Assembly: GCF_040024445.1 (NCBI RefSeq) | Contig: NZ_CP157276.1 | Span: forward strand, 5,411,812-5,475,811 | Direction: 5' to 3' | DNA length: 64,000 nt | Source of the DNA: Prescottella soli | GTDB lineage: Bacteria > Actinomycetota > Actinomycetes > Mycobacteriales > Mycobacteriaceae | In this document: piece after piece, positions 8,742 to 18,159 of the stretch | Position numbering within the stretch: position 1 is the first letter of the stretch | Layout of the letters: the number at the start of each line of letters is the position of its first letter | Notes under the pieces: generated by a model | Database searches by the model: none | Told to the model about the DNA's origin: nothing | What the model saw: the letters and a program-made list of their open reading frames with translations, nothing else | Program-made: the position numbers and the translations under genes

Positions 8742-9053
8742 ATGGCACTGCCCACCCTCACCCCCGAACAGCGCGCCCAGGCGCTCGAGAAGGCCGCCGC
8801 GTCGCGCCGCGCACGGGCCGCGCTCCGAGAGGAACTCAAGACCGGAAGGGCGACGTTCGCCGAGGTCCTCGGCCGCGCTGGCACCGACGAGACCGTTGGC
8901 CGCGCCAAGGTCCTCTACATCCTCGAGTCGCTGCCGAAGATCGGGAAGGCCACCGCCCTCGAGATCATCACCGACCTCGGCATCTCCGAGACCCGCCGCA
9001 TGGGTGGCCTCGGGTCGAACCAGCGCGCCGAACTCCTCGATCGACTCGGCTGA
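8742..9053 (+). CDS. mihF: Actinobacterial integration host factor (mIHF) family protein
   Basis: 103 residues, the family length. It begins MALPTLTPEQRAQALEKAAA, followed by a basic helix RRARAALREELKTG and the S13-like helix-two-turns-helix core with ESLPKIGKATALEII and ETRRMGGLGSNQRAELLDRL. mIHF binds DNA with little sequence specificity, bends it and supports nucleoid structure and, in some hosts, phage integration. The housekeeping gene normally sits next to gmk; here the neighbours are accessory, so this is probably a paralogue. It is preceded by a broken copy and followed by a strong terminator, so it is likely a monocistronic unit. Confidence 0.85.
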   Translation: MALPTLTPEQRAQALEKAAASRRARAALREELKTGRATFAEVLGRAGTDETVGRAKVLYILESLPKIGKATALEIITDLGISETRRMGGLGSNQRAELLDRLG

Positions 9054-9067
9054 TCCGACAGCGGAAC

Positions 9068-9099
9068 GGGCCTGCGAGCGTTTGCCTCGCAGGCCCTTT
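9068..9099 (+). terminator. Rho-independent terminator after the mIHF gene
   Basis: A perfect 11-bp stem, GGGCCTGCGAG (9068-9078) with CTCGCAGGCCC (9086-9096), a 7-base loop and a short T tract. It starts 15 bases after the mIHF stop. Confidence 0.85.
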
Positions 9100-9285
9100 C
9101 GTGTATCGGTACGCACCAGCGCTGCGAGTACCGCACTGAGATGCGCGCCGACCGTACGTGGCGGGCGCGACCCGCGCGACGACAGCCTCGCTGCGACCGA
9201 CAGCTAGGGGAGGAGCTGCTTCGAAGGCGGATCGAGCTCGTGTCGACTCATTGCCTCGACGAGAGCATGGCGGAATGACACTCTC

Positions 9286-9873
9286 TCAGCAGTAGTACGG
9301 CGGCTCCGTATCGGGATCGTCGACCACGACGTCGACCTGAGTATTGGTCACGAGCTGATCTATCGCGTCGGCGCCCGCCCCGATCGATGCGAAGTGCGGA
9401 TCGACGTCGCTCGTCACGCACCACACGTGATCGGCCGGCCACACGAAGGCCGGGGTCGGGGCCCCGATGTCGTGCAGTAGTGACTTGATCCGGGAGTCCC
9501 AGTCGGCGACGTCGGCGAGCGATCCGTGGAAGAGGAAGTAGTCGCGGTTCGGGATCGAGACCTTCGGCATCGGATCGGCCGTGTCGAAGCTGGGCCACCC
9601 GTCCCAGATGCAGAAGTAGCAATCATCGGGCGCGGTGGTGTGGCGGGCCAGTTCGGCCAGCACGACAGCGAGTTGCTCGTTGTCGGACAGCGCGTCCGGG
9701 CCGACGTGGACCTCGCCTTCGCGTTGTCCCGGATAGCTGGGGTCGGGGATGAATCTCAGCCGCGCGTATTTCTCGAAGCCAAGTGGACCGCGAGCGGCCA
9801 GCCGTTGCCAGTCCTCTTCCGACCGCTCCAGCCAGCGCGCAGCTGACAGGTCGGCACACCGGGTGATGCTCAT
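9286..9873 (-). CDS. Hypothetical protein
   Basis: 195 residues without a signal peptide or membrane segment; acidic and rich in Asp and Trp. The family was not recognised. Visible features are RFIPDPSYPGQREGEVHVG in the first third and DCYFCIWDGWPSF in the middle, then DYFLFHGSLADVADWD and a CVTSDVDPHF segment, a pattern often seen in uncharacterised soluble actinobacterial proteins. ATG 9873 lies 46 bases after the stop of the GNAT gene in the same direction, so the two are probably co-transcribed. Confidence 0.65.
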   Translation of the reverse strand: MSITRCADLSAARWLERSEEDWQRLAARGPLGFEKYARLRFIPDPSYPGQREGEVHVGPDALSDNEQLAVVLAELARHTTAPDDCYFCIWDGWPSFDTADPMPKVSIPNRDYFLFHGSLADVADWDSRIKSLLHDIGAPTPAFVWPADHVWCVTSDVDPHFASIGAGADAIDQLVTNTQVDVVVDDPDTEPPYYC

Positions 9874-9919
9874 CCGAGCAGTATGGCCTGCCTCGCGACA
9901 ACCGGGATGCGGCCGGTTC

Positions 9920-10711
9920 TCAGGGAATTCGGAACCCGCGAAACGTCACCTCGCGACGCGGCCGGAAGCCGAGTCGCGTGTAGACGCTGATCGCCTGCGT
10001 ATTGGTGCCTGCGACGTGGAGGAAGGCTCTGTCTCCTCGGGCGGTGATCCGGTCGGTGAGTGCCTGGACCAGGCGGGCGGCGTGGCCGTGGCCGCGTGCC
10101 TCCGGCGCGGTGCAGACGGCGCTGATCTCGGTCCATCCCGGCGGGCGCAGCCGTTCACCCGCCATCGCGACCAGCGCGCCGTTCTGCCGGATCCCGAGGT
10201 AGGTGCCGAATTCCGGGGTGCGGGGCCAGAAGGGGCCCGGGCGAGTCTCGGCCACCAGTTCGAGCATCTCGGGCAGGTCCGACGGGCCGAGTGCGACGAG
10301 TGCGGATCCGGCAGGAAGGTCGTCCTCCGTCGCGCCTGGGCGTGTGTCCGTGGCCGGCGGCGCGATCATCTGCAATCCGTCGAGGCTGAAGACCGGATCC
10401 CAGTGCGCGGGTGGGAGTTCCGGGCAGCTGAAGAGATCGGCGAAGCCGCCGGTCCCGAGCAGTCGGGCGAGGTCGTCCCAGTCCGCGGGCCCCGGGTCGG
10501 CGGGAACCGAGCAGAACGTCGACACCTCCTCCGCATAGGTGGCCGCCCGACCGACTGCGCGGGACAGGTGGGCGTGCGCTCCGGCCAGTGAGAAGTGGAC
10601 CGGGTGATCGAGTCCGCAGTCGTCGATCGCCGCCCAGTCGTCCGCGAGCACCGAACCCTCGGAGTCGGGGTGTCCGGCCGGGGGGATGTCTGAACGAGGA
10701 TCTGACGCCAT
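9920..10711 (-). CDS. GNAT-family N-acetyltransferase
   Basis: 263 residues. The C-terminal half is a GNAT domain: GIRQNGALVAMAGER (beta-4), ISAVCTAPEARGHGHAARLV (acetyl-CoA-binding V/xRGxGxA loop), then NTQAISVYTRLGFRPRREVT, the usual last strands. This arrangement is close to the FR47-like subgroup. The N-terminal about 120 residues are a separate acidic domain. The acceptor is unknown. Upstream of a co-oriented hypothetical gene; divergent from the P450 gene, with about 220 bases between starts. Confidence 0.8.
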   Translation of the reverse strand: MASDPRSDIPPAGHPDSEGSVLADDWAAIDDCGLDHPVHFSLAGAHAHLSRAVGRAATYAEEVSTFCSVPADPGPADWDDLARLLGTGGFADLFSCPELPPAHWDPVFSLDGLQMIAPPATDTRPGATEDDLPAGSALVALGPSDLPEMLELVAETRPGPFWPRTPEFGTYLGIRQNGALVAMAGERLRPPGWTEISAVCTAPEARGHGHAARLVQALTDRITARGDRAFLHVAGTNTQAISVYTRLGFRPRREVTFRGFRIP

Positions 10712-10930
10712 GCGTCACAGCCTCGCACTCGGGGGAGCGGTCGGGGAAATCCGTCGGGTTCGATCCGGCGGAACACGAGGTGAGCGGCGAGCGTCAGGTT
10801 TGTGCGCATCGCACAACTCCCGCCCGCCGAGCTGTGCGGAATGCCCAAGCGGGATCCCTCGGGTGCGTGTGATCATGGTCATGCGGATCGCTGAGCGGTC
10901 TGCATCGGTCCCCGAGAGAAGGTGTGCGGC

Positions 10931-12178
10931 ATGGCAATTCCCGGTGTCCCCGACGGTTTCGACTTCACCGACCCCGACGTCTACGAGCAGCGGTTGCCGA
11001 TCGGCGAGTTCGCGGCTCTGCGCAAGTCGGCCCCGGTCCACTGGGTGGAGCAGCCTCCCACCAAGGGCGGTTTCGCGGACGAGGGCTACTGGGCGGTGAC
11101 CCGGTACGAGGACGTCAAGGAGGTCTCCCGCAACAGCGAGGTGTTCTCGACGTGGGAGAACACCGCGATCGCGCGCTTCGCCGACGACATCCCGCGCGAG
11201 ACCGTGGAAGTGATGCGGCACCTGCTCATCAACAAGGACGCGCCCGAGCACACCAAGCTTCGCAAGATCATCGCCCGCGGCTTTACTCCGCGCGCGGTGC
11301 AGAGCCTGCGGCCGGCGCTGAAGGAACGCGCGGAGACGATCGTCAAGGAGGCGGTCGCCGCCGGCGCCGGTGACTTCGTCGAGCAGGTTGCGTGCGAGTT
11401 GCCGTTGCAGGCGATTGCGGAGTTGATCGGTGTGCCGCAGGAGGACCGTCACCGGATCTTCGACTGGTCGAACCAGATGATGGGTTACGACGATCCCGAG
11501 TTCGCGCAGGAGTCCGCGACGGCGTCCGCCGAGATCCTCGCGTACTCGTACGCGATGGCGGAGGATCGGCGCAAGTGTCCCGCGAAGGACATCGTCACCA
11601 CACTCGTCGAGGCCGACATCGACGGCGACGCGCTCGCGTCCGAGGAGTTCGGGTTCTTCGTGCTGCTGCTCGCGGTGGCGGGCAACGAGACCACGCGCAA
11701 CGCGATCACCCACGGGATCATGGCGTTCATGGACAACCCGGACCAGTGGGAGCTGTACAAGCGCGAGCGTCCGGCCACCGCGGTCGACGAGATCATCCGC
11801 TGGGCGACACCGGTCGTCGGATTCCAGCGAACGGCGTTGGCGGACACCGAACTCGGCGGACAGAGGATCCGCAAGGGGGACCGGGTCGTGATGTTCTACT
11901 CGTCCGCGAACTTCGACGAGGACGTCTTCGACAATCCGACGGCGTTCGACATCACCCGCGCCGACAACGATCACCTCAGCTTCGGCGGGACCGGGGCGCA
12001 CTACTGCATCGGCGCGAACCTCGCCCGCATGGAGATCGAGCTGATGTTCAATGCCATCGCCGACCACATGCCCGACATCACCAAGCTGGGGGACCCGCGC
12101 CGGCTGCGGTCGGGGTGGATCAACGGCATCAAGGAACTTCAGGTGGACTACACGGGCAAGTGCCCCGTGGCGCACTGA
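10931..12178 (+). CDS. Cytochrome P450, CYP125-like (steroid side-chain oxidase type)
   Basis: 415 residues. The sequence follows the actinobacterial CYP125 pattern throughout: VPDGFDFTDPDVYEQRLP at the N-terminus, DAPEHTKLRKIIARGFTPRA, the I-helix AGNETTR (250-256), the K-helix ExxR in DEIIRWATP, and the heme loop FGGTGAHYCIGANLAR with Cys359. The end, GKCPVAH, is also typical. CYP125 enzymes oxidise the terminal methyl of cholesterol-type side chains. ATG 10931 is chosen over a GTG nine bases upstream because GAGAAGG lies eight bases before it. There is no redox partner or steroid gene beside it, so the exact substrate is uncertain; other closely related P450 families remain possible. Confidence 0.8.
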   Translation: MAIPGVPDGFDFTDPDVYEQRLPIGEFAALRKSAPVHWVEQPPTKGGFADEGYWAVTRYEDVKEVSRNSEVFSTWENTAIARFADDIPRETVEVMRHLLINKDAPEHTKLRKIIARGFTPRAVQSLRPALKERAETIVKEAVAAGAGDFVEQVACELPLQAIAELIGVPQEDRHRIFDWSNQMMGYDDPEFAQESATASAEILAYSYAMAEDRRKCPAKDIVTTLVEADIDGDALASEEFGFFVLLLAVAGNETTRNAITHGIMAFMDNPDQWELYKRERPATAVDEIIRWATPVVGFQRTALADTELGGQRIRKGDRVVMFYSSANFDEDVFDNPTAFDITRADNDHLSFGGTGAHYCIGANLARMEIELMFNAIADHMPDITKLGDPRRLRSGWINGIKELQVDYTGKCPVAH

Positions 12179-12446
12179 GAACGTCTGCGTCGCAACCGGA
12201 CCCGGGCTCGATCCGCTGAAGGATCGGCCCTGGTTCGGCGCTGACGTGGTCGGGTTCGCGATTCTGCGCGACACGGAAGTCTTGGAATATTCGAAAGTGC
12301 GTCGCCTCGGTAGCGCGGTAGCCGATCGCGAGGTTTGCTGGCCTGGCGCGCACCAGGTCGGGTGTGGGGGACGGGTGTCGTGTAGGTGAGTGAAGTTCCG
12401 TTGCGCGGGCGTCGGCGGCTCGGATGCCCATTCGTATGCTGGCGGC

Positions 12447-13109
12447 GTGAGCGATATGGCGTACTTTCTTGCGCCGGCTGAGCCGGGGTTCGTACTCGAT
12501 GCGGACGATGCGGACGATGTGGTGGATTCGTTGATCCAGGACGGGGTTCTCTTGTCGGTCGACTGGTCCGGTGAGGAATGGCCCGGACAGATATCGCAGT
12601 TCGTGGCGGGTCGGGTGGAAGCCTTCGGGAAGGACCGCGCGGTTGTCGCTGCCGCCGAGTCCGCAGCCAGGGAAGCGGCCGGGGCTGACCTCGAGCGCGG
12701 TGAACACGTGCCGGCGATCCTGCGCGCAGTGGATGATGCCCTGGCCCGTGCGGGGTTGGCGCTCGGCGAACTGCGGTGCGGCGACGACACCTATCGTGTC
12801 GGCGTCATGCGTCGCACGGCGGAGTCGAGTCTGGCGTGGGGCCTGGATCGGCCTTCGCCGGATTTGCTCTTCCGGCAAGTGTCCAGGCAACGACACACAG
12901 ACCAGCTCAAGATCGCTGCCGTCTGCTTCGCCGGGGCACTCATCAACGCCGCCCTGGTACCTGTCGCGCTACTGATCTTCGCGATTGTGCCGCCCCTCGG
13001 CGTCATCCTGCTCGCCATCACCACCGCACTCGCACCGGTCCTGCTCTGCACCTCCATCGGGTTCCTCGTCTGCTGGGCCCTGCTCACCCGAAACACCAAG
13101 GCGTTGTAG
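12447..13109 (+). CDS. Hypothetical membrane-anchored protein
   Basis: About 220 residues. The N-terminal two thirds are soluble and acidic (DADDADDVVDSLIQDG). The last third has two strongly hydrophobic segments, IAAVCFAGALINAALVPVAL and VILLAITTALAPVLLCTSI, ending LLTRNTKAL, so it is a C-terminally membrane-embedded protein. No family was recognised. GTG 12447 and ATG 12456 are both possible starts; neither has a clear ribosome-binding site. It stands alone between the P450 gene and a convergent gene. Confidence 0.6.
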   Translation: MSDMAYFLAPAEPGFVLDADDADDVVDSLIQDGVLLSVDWSGEEWPGQISQFVAGRVEAFGKDRAVVAAAESAAREAAGADLERGEHVPAILRAVDDALARAGLALGELRCGDDTYRVGVMRRTAESSLAWGLDRPSPDLLFRQVSRQRHTDQLKIAAVCFAGALINAALVPVALLIFAIVPPLGVILLAITTALAPVLLCTSIGFLVCWALLTRNTKAL

Positions 13110-13239
13110 GCGTATCCCTCCCGCGCTCACCGCTGCCGCGACGCGGGATCGGCGCGGTGATCGGTGAACCGGATGATCAGGTCGCGCATCGGCGCCGCCG
13201 GGGCGCAGGTGGCGGCCGTTGGATGACCGGCTCGGTCGG

Positions 13240-13725
13240 TCACAGGGCAATCGGACGATATCGGAGGGCCTCATCGACGATCTGCTCGGCTGAGGCATCC
13301 CGCAGCTCGGCCGGAGGGTGGAAGATCAAGTCGCTGACCCGGGGATGCGCCATGTTGGCATCGAGAAGCCGGAGGTAGTAGTCGCTGTCCGGGTCGCCGG
13401 CCAGTATTCTGCCGACGATCTCGACGAGTTCGTCCGTGGTCATGTCTGCGATCCGGGGTCGAACCGGCCGGGCAACCTCCAACGCGAACTCGGCCAGGTC
13501 CCTACTTTCGTCGTACTCGACGAAGTCGAGAGCCGCGTAGTCGTGGCCTGTCCGCGCGTTGAAAGCCTCGATCTCCTGGCCCGCGCTCTCGGATCCGCAG
13601 AGCACCAGGTCGGCGATCCTCGAGATCTCACGACAAAGCTCGTCCAGTCGCTGCTGGCTCACCGACGGCGGCAGTAGTTCGGCTCTCAGGTCCACGGCAC
13701 GGATTATGCCGCTGATCTCCGACAT
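13240..13725 (-). CDS. Hypothetical protein
   Basis: 161 residues from ATG 13725, starting SEISGIIRAVDLRAELLPPS. An earlier in-frame start would add a leader of different character. The protein is acidic and helical, with RIADMTTDELVEIVGRILAG and YYLRLLDANMAHPRVSDLIF. No motif or family was recognised. Its converging neighbour 12447-13109 is encoded on the other strand. Confidence 0.5.
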   Translation of the reverse strand: MSEISGIIRAVDLRAELLPPSVSQQRLDELCREISRIADLVLCGSESAGQEIEAFNARTGHDYAALDFVEYDESRDLAEFALEVARPVRPRIADMTTDELVEIVGRILAGDPDSDYYLRLLDANMAHPRVSDLIFHPPAELRDASAEQIVDEALRYRPIAL

Positions 13726-13971
13726 CCCGACAGAGTCAGAGTGCGCCGAATCGGCTGGCGTCCAGGAGGCTGAGACGGCCCGACAATCGAGCGCTGGGGC
13801 GTATAGGTGCGAAAACCGTGGTTGCGCAACATTGATCAGTTTCGCGCCGCCCGCAGTCGCCGGACTTGACGCGGCCACCACCAGGCGACCAGCTCCGCCG
13901 ACGGCTCGTCACTCACCGCGGGTGACGAATCTCTGCGAGGGTTCAACAAGTGGCACGTATGCTCAATCGCC

Positions 13972-14496
13972 GTGATAGCCAGTCTCGATGCAGGTCTGCG
14001 GGATTCCGAAGGTGAAACCGCGCCCGCGCGCTTCGTGATCGCCCACGACGACTACCACGCGGAGCTGGTGGGAAGGGCCGCCGATGGTCGGCAGTTCTTC
14101 ATCACAACCCCGTTCGGTTCTGCGACATACGGTCAGACCAGCACCGAGTTCGTGGCGCGATACCTGTTCGACGCAGAGGGTGCACTCGTCGACGCGACGA
14201 TAGTCCCCCTCGGAGCCCGGCCCGAGACGGTGGCGCTCCCAGGAAACGGGTGGCGGTTCACCGCCCAGGCAGAGGCGCTTGAGCAGCTCCTGAGCGAAAT
14301 CCAGCCCGTTGCCTTCGGGAACATCGAGATATCCCCGTTCTCGATTACCGCGCACGGGCAGGAATTCGGTCTGATTCTTCACGGGCCGGACCCCGAACAT
14401 CCAGACGATGACGACTGGCACTGGACAGTCACCGTGGAACCGGGCGACTACATGGCCTTCTACTCGCCCTGGGACAGCGGCGAATACGACACGTGA
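13972..14496 (+). CDS. Hypothetical protein
   Basis: 174 residues from a GTG start. A soluble acidic protein with FVIAHDDYHAELVGRAADGR near the N-terminus and an acidic, aromatic end (HPDDDDWHWTVTVEPGDYMA). No family recognised. It is followed by a strong hairpin shared with the convergent acyltransferase gene. Confidence 0.6.
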   Translation: MIASLDAGLRDSEGETAPARFVIAHDDYHAELVGRAADGRQFFITTPFGSATYGQTSTEFVARYLFDAEGALVDATIVPLGARPETVALPGNGWRFTAQAEALEQLLSEIQPVAFGNIEISPFSITAHGQEFGLILHGPDPEHPDDDDWHWTVTVEPGDYMAFYSPWDSGEYDT

Positions 14497-14538
14497 AAAG
14501 GGTGTCGGTGGATACCGTCGACTGATTCAGCGGCAGTC

Positions 14539-14574
14539 TCTTCGGCTTCCACGGCCGCGGGCGGAAGCCGAAGA
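14539..14574. terminator. Hairpin between convergent genes (bidirectional terminator)
   Basis: A perfect 12-bp stem, TCTTCGGCTTCC (14539-14550) with GGAAGCCGAAGA (14563-14574), and a 12-base GC-rich loop. It lies between the stop of 13972-14496 and the stop of the acyltransferase on the other strand. Confidence 0.75.
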
Positions 14575-14609
14575 ACCCTGACCGCCAACCTCGGAGCGGC
14601 CGACCGGTC

Positions 14610-16682
14610 TCACCACCAACCGGTCGCCGGCCCGAGGAGGCGATCGAGTTCCGGCGTCAAGGTGCGCACGTAGGTTGCGGTCAGGTGGTTCGAGTCGCGG
14701 TAGATCAGCACGTTGCCCTCGATGACGCGGCACCGGTCGGTCCGGCACACGGCGTCGGACAGGTCGAGGAGCTGGACGGTGGGGAGGTCGGCGGTCGCGG
14801 CCTGCGCCGGGTCCACCACGGACAGCACGTCCGCCCGGTCGATCCCGCAGGACTCGGCGGTGCCGCCGCGGCGGGCCAGGCAGTCGGCGGCGCGGTACTG
14901 GACGCCGTTGCTCTCGAGCCACGGCGTGTCACGCAGTCCGATGACCGGCAGGTCGCGGTCGGCGAGTTCGTGCCACAGCGCGGTGTAGGTGTCGGGGGTG
15001 TAGTCCCCGGGGCCGTCGGGGACGGGCCGGGTGGAGGTGCTGAACACGAAGTCGGGCCGCGACTCGGTCAGCGCGTCGACGACGCCGAATGTCCACTCCT
15101 CGCACTCGCCGACCTCGGCGTCGGGGCTCGGGGGGAGAACCGCCGGGCAGCCCACCTTCAAGAAGGTTTCCACCCGGAAACGGTGTTCCTGGCCGAGCAG
15201 GTCGAGCGCCGGCAGCCAGTGCTCGGCGTGCGATCCGCCGATCAGCGCGATGGCGCGTTCGGCGTCGGGATCCCCGTAGGTACAGGTCAGTGGGTCGATC
15301 TGGCCCGGCTGTGACATGCAGTCGTCGAGCGTGGCAGCAGGCAGGTCGGCGTGCGCCACGTAGCGGGACGGCTCCTCGCGGGCGTGCGGGACGTCGGCGC
15401 CCGCGAACAGCGCCGCCGCCCCGGGGTGGGTCAGCGGATCGAGATCGGCTTGTTGCGCCCACTGTTCGGTGCGGCGGTCGATGAACCCGGCCCACGTCAC
15501 CGATCCCGCGGCCAGCAGGACCGCAAGCGTCGACGCGACCGCGACGAGTGCCGTCCGCGTGTGTCCGGTGCCGGAAGGCCGCCGGATCGGCGTCTCGATC
15601 AGCCGGGTGGTCAACTCGGCTAGGACCAGCGACAGTGCGATCACGACGAGGCCACCGGTCAGCCCGGCTTCCGTGCGGTCGCTGAGCACGAGGTAGACGA
15701 TCAGGATCGGCCAATGCCACAGGTACAGGGCATACGCGATCGTCCCGAGGCGCAGCAGCGGCCGGGACGCGAGCGCGCGGGTGAACGGGTTGCCGTCCGC
15801 GCTGCCGGTCTCGACGCTGCCGGCGACGATCAGCGCCAGTGCGGCGCCGACCGGAACGAGGGCCCACGGACCGGGGAACTCCGAGCGGCCGTCGAGGAGC
15901 ATCCCGCAGCCGAACACGATCGCCAGTCCCGCGACCGACAGCGCGATCCGCGCCGGGCAGGGAACCCGCAGCCACGGTGCGACACAGGCGAGCACGCCAC
16001 CCGCGAGCAACTCCCACATGCGCGCGTTGGTGTCGTAGTACAGCCACGTCTGCGGCAGGTCGCTCGTGGCCGCGTAGGTGAGCGACGCCACGGCGAGGAC
16101 CGCGAGCAGGGCCGTGAGCGGGCCGCGGACCGAGCGGCCGCGGGCACGCAGCAGCCATGCCGAGCCGAACACCACGACGAGCGCGGCCAGATAGAACTGG
16201 CCCTGCACCGAGATCGACCAAAGATGTTGCAGCGGACTGACGGACGGGTCGGCGGCCAGGTAGTCGCTGGCGGTGTCGGCGAGGTGCCAGTTCTGGAGGA
16301 ACAGCAGCGACGCGGTGGTCTGTTTTGCGGTCTCGAACCACGACGTGGCGGGGTGGTACGCGACCGTGAACACCGCGACCGCGGCCAGGACGACGACGAG
16401 CGCGGGAACGAGGCGGCGGGTGACGCGGCGCACGACCGGGACCGGGTCCAGCGGCGCCGGCGACTCCGCGCTGCGCAGCAGTGATCCGATGAAGAAGTAG
16501 CCCGACAGCACGAGGAAGATATCGACGCCGCCGGAGACCCGGCCGAACCACACGTGGTAGACGACCACCAGTCCGATCGCGAGCCCGCGGAGCCCGTCGA
16601 GATCGTGACGGTGCGGTGCGCGGACGGGGGCTGCGGAGCCCTGCTGGTGACCAGTGGAACGGTCGGTGGCGCGGGCTGACAC
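14610..16682 (-). CDS. Acyltransferase-3 / SGNH fusion membrane protein (OafA type)
   Basis: 690 residues from GTG 16682. The N-terminal half is an acyltransferase-3 domain of about ten membrane helices, opening with [20 protein letters not shown] and [19 protein letters not shown], which carry the family's catalytic His and Arg regions. The periplasmic C-terminal part is an SGNH-type domain, with [15 protein letters not shown] holding the nucleophilic Ser block and DSNHLTATY the terminal Asp-His pair. Such proteins O-acetylate cell-wall or surface glycans, moving acyl groups across the membrane. It is divergent from bioA with about 140 bases between starts. The glycan target is unknown. Confidence 0.85.
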   Translation of the reverse strand: MSARATDRSTGHQQGSAAPVRAPHRHDLDGLRGLAIGLVVVYHVWFGRVSGGVDIFLVLSGYFFIGSLLRSAESPAPLDPVPVVRRVTRRLVPALVVVLAAVAVFTVAYHPATSWFETAKQTTASLLFLQNWHLADTASDYLAADPSVSPLQHLWSISVQGQFYLAALVVVFGSAWLLRARGRSVRGPLTALLAVLAVASLTYAATSDLPQTWLYYDTNARMWELLAGGVLACVAPWLRVPCPARIALSVAGLAIVFGCGMLLDGRSEFPGPWALVPVGAALALIVAGSVETGSADGNPFTRALASRPLLRLGTIAYALYLWHWPILIVYLVLSDRTEAGLTGGLVVIALSLVLAELTTRLIETPIRRPSGTGHTRTALVAVASTLAVLLAAGSVTWAGFIDRRTEQWAQQADLDPLTHPGAAALFAGADVPHAREEPSRYVAHADLPAATLDDCMSQPGQIDPLTCTYGDPDAERAIALIGGSHAEHWLPALDLLGQEHRFRVETFLKVGCPAVLPPSPDAEVGECEEWTFGVVDALTESRPDFVFSTSTRPVPDGPGDYTPDTYTALWHELADRDLPVIGLRDTPWLESNGVQYRAADCLARRGGTAESCGIDRADVLSVVDPAQAATADLPTVQLLDLSDAVCRTDRCRVIEGNVLIYRDSNHLTATYVRTLTPELDRLLGPATGWW

Positions 16683-16753
16683 GCAATCCTCTCCGGTTTC
16701 GTCTTTCGGCCGGGGCGGTGATCGCCCCGGATGGGGTCGGCGGCAACTCCTCA

Positions 16754-16785
16754 ACGTTACCTGTCTGTCGCCTCGACGTTACCTG
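16754..16785. promoter_or_regulatory. 10-bp direct repeat in the acyltransferase/bioA divergent promoter region
   Basis: ACGTTACCTG occurs at 16754-16763 and again at 16776-16785, 22 bases apart start to start, about two helical turns. Same-face direct repeats 41 bases before bioA could be regulator or promoter elements. GTTAC resembles a BioQ half-site, but no opposing TGAAC half is present. Confidence 0.3.
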
Positions 16786-16825
16786 GCGGTGCGGCCGCTC
16801 GACGCGACACCTACAGTCGGGCGGC

Positions 16826-18115
16826 GTGAACCCCCTGAGCATGCCCTCCGACCGGATCGTCCAGATCGACAACGCACACCTGTGGCACCCGTACGGCGCG
16901 TTCCCGGCCTCGACCACCCCGCTCGTCGTCGAGTCCGCGCAGGGTGCCCGATTGACGCTCGCCGACGGTACGGAGCTGGTCGACGGAATGAGCTCGTGGT
17001 GGTCGGCGGTGCACGGCTACCGCAACCCGGTGCTCGACGCCGCTGTCACCGACCAGTTGGGCCGGATGAGTCACGTGATGTTCGGCGGCCTCACCCACGC
17101 ACCCGCGGCCCGGCTCGCGGAACTGCTCGTCGAGATCACGCCGGACGGGCTCGACAAGGTGTTCCTCGCGGACTCCGGCTCGGTGTCTGTCGAGGTCGCG
17201 GTCAAGATGTGCCTGCAGTTCTGGCGGAGCAAGGGCCGGCCGGAGAAGCACCGGCTGCTGACGTGGCGCGGCGGCTACCACGGCGACACGTTCGCACCGA
17301 TGAGCGTGTGCGACCCCGACGGCGGCATGCACTCGCTGTGGACCGACGTCCTGGCCCGGCAGGTGTTCGCGCCCGCGCCGCCGCGGGACTTCGACCCGGG
17401 CTACGTCGCCGAGTTCGAGCGGCTCGTCGTCGAGCATCGCGACGAGCTGGCGGCGATCATCGTCGAACCCGTCGTCCAGGGCGCCGGCGGGATGCGCTTC
17501 CACCACCCCGACTACCTGCGGGAACTGCGGCGGATGTGCGACGAGCACGAGCTGCTGCTGGTGTTCGACGAGATCGCGACCGGGTTCGGGCGCACCGGGG
17601 AACTGTTCGCCGCGGACCACGCGGGCCTCGCCCCGGACGTGATGTGTGTCGGCAAGGCGCTCACCGGCGGGTATCTCACGCTCGCCGCGACCCTGTGCAC
17701 GACGCCGGTCGCGGAGACGATCAGTGCGGGCGAGGGCGGCGGCATCATGCACGGCCCGACGTTCATGGGAAACCCGATGGCGTGCGCGGTGGCGGTCGCG
17801 GCGGTGGAGTTGCTGCTCTCGCGGGACTGGCGGGCCGAGGTCGCGGCGCTGAACGAGGGGCTCCGTCGTGGCCTGGCTCCGGCGCGGGACGTGCCCGGTG
17901 TGGCGGACGTCCGCGTCCTCGGCGGCATCGGCGTGATCGAAATCGACCGACCCGTCGACATGCAGACCGTGACCGACGCGGCCGTCGGCGCGGGCGTGTG
18001 GCTGCGCCCGTTCCGGAACCTGATCTACGCGATGCCGCCGTACGTATGCACCGCCGAGGAGGTCGAGCGGATCGCGTCCGGCATGGTCGCGGCCGCCCGC
18101 AGCCAGAGCCGGTGA
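16826..18115 (+). CDS. bioA: Adenosylmethionine-8-amino-7-oxononanoate aminotransferase
   Basis: 429 residues. A class-III PLP aminotransferase that converts KAPA to DAPA in biotin synthesis, using S-adenosylmethionine as amino donor. The BioA-specific start HLWHPYGAF and the substrate loop [10 protein letters not shown] are present, with [12 protein letters not shown] for phosphate binding, Asp248 in [13 protein letters not shown] and the PLP Lys277 in [13 protein letters not shown] 16826 is taken as start; ATG 16841 is an alternative. It begins the bioA-bioF-bioD cluster. The stop is separated from bioF by a long perfect inverted repeat. Confidence 0.95.
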   Translation: MNPLSMPSDRIVQIDNAHLWHPYGAFPASTTPLVVESAQGARLTLADGTELVDGMSSWWSAVHGYRNPVLDAAVTDQLGRMSHVMFGGLTHAPAARLAELLVEITPDGLDKVFLADSGSVSVEVAVKMCLQFWRSKGRPEKHRLLTWRGGYHGDTFAPMSVCDPDGGMHSLWTDVLARQVFAPAPPRDFDPGYVAEFERLVVEHRDELAAIIVEPVVQGAGGMRFHHPDYLRELRRMCDEHELLLVFDEIATGFGRTGELFAADHAGLAPDVMCVGKALTGGYLTLAATLCTTPVAETISAGEGGGIMHGPTFMGNPMACAVAVAAVELLLSRDWRAEVAALNEGLRRGLAPARDVPGVADVRVLGGIGVIEIDRPVDMQTVTDAAVGAGVWLRPFRNLIYAMPPYVCTAEEVERIASGMVAAARSQSR

Positions 18116-18118
18116 CCG

Positions 18119-18159
18119 GATACAAGCCCACTTGAACACCGTTCAAGTGGGCTTGTATC
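18119..18159. promoter_or_regulatory. Perfect 19-bp inverted repeat containing a BioQ-like operator
   Basis: The two arms 18119-18137 and 18141-18159 are exact reverse complements with only ACC between them. At the centre is TGAAC-ACC-GTTCA, the dyad described for BioQ, the TetR-type repressor of biotin genes in corynebacteria and mycobacteria. It fills the gap between bioA and bioF and ends one base before the bioF start. It could therefore control bioF-bioD separately from bioA, or form an RNA hairpin that terminates after bioA. BioQ itself is not in this window. Confidence 0.65.
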
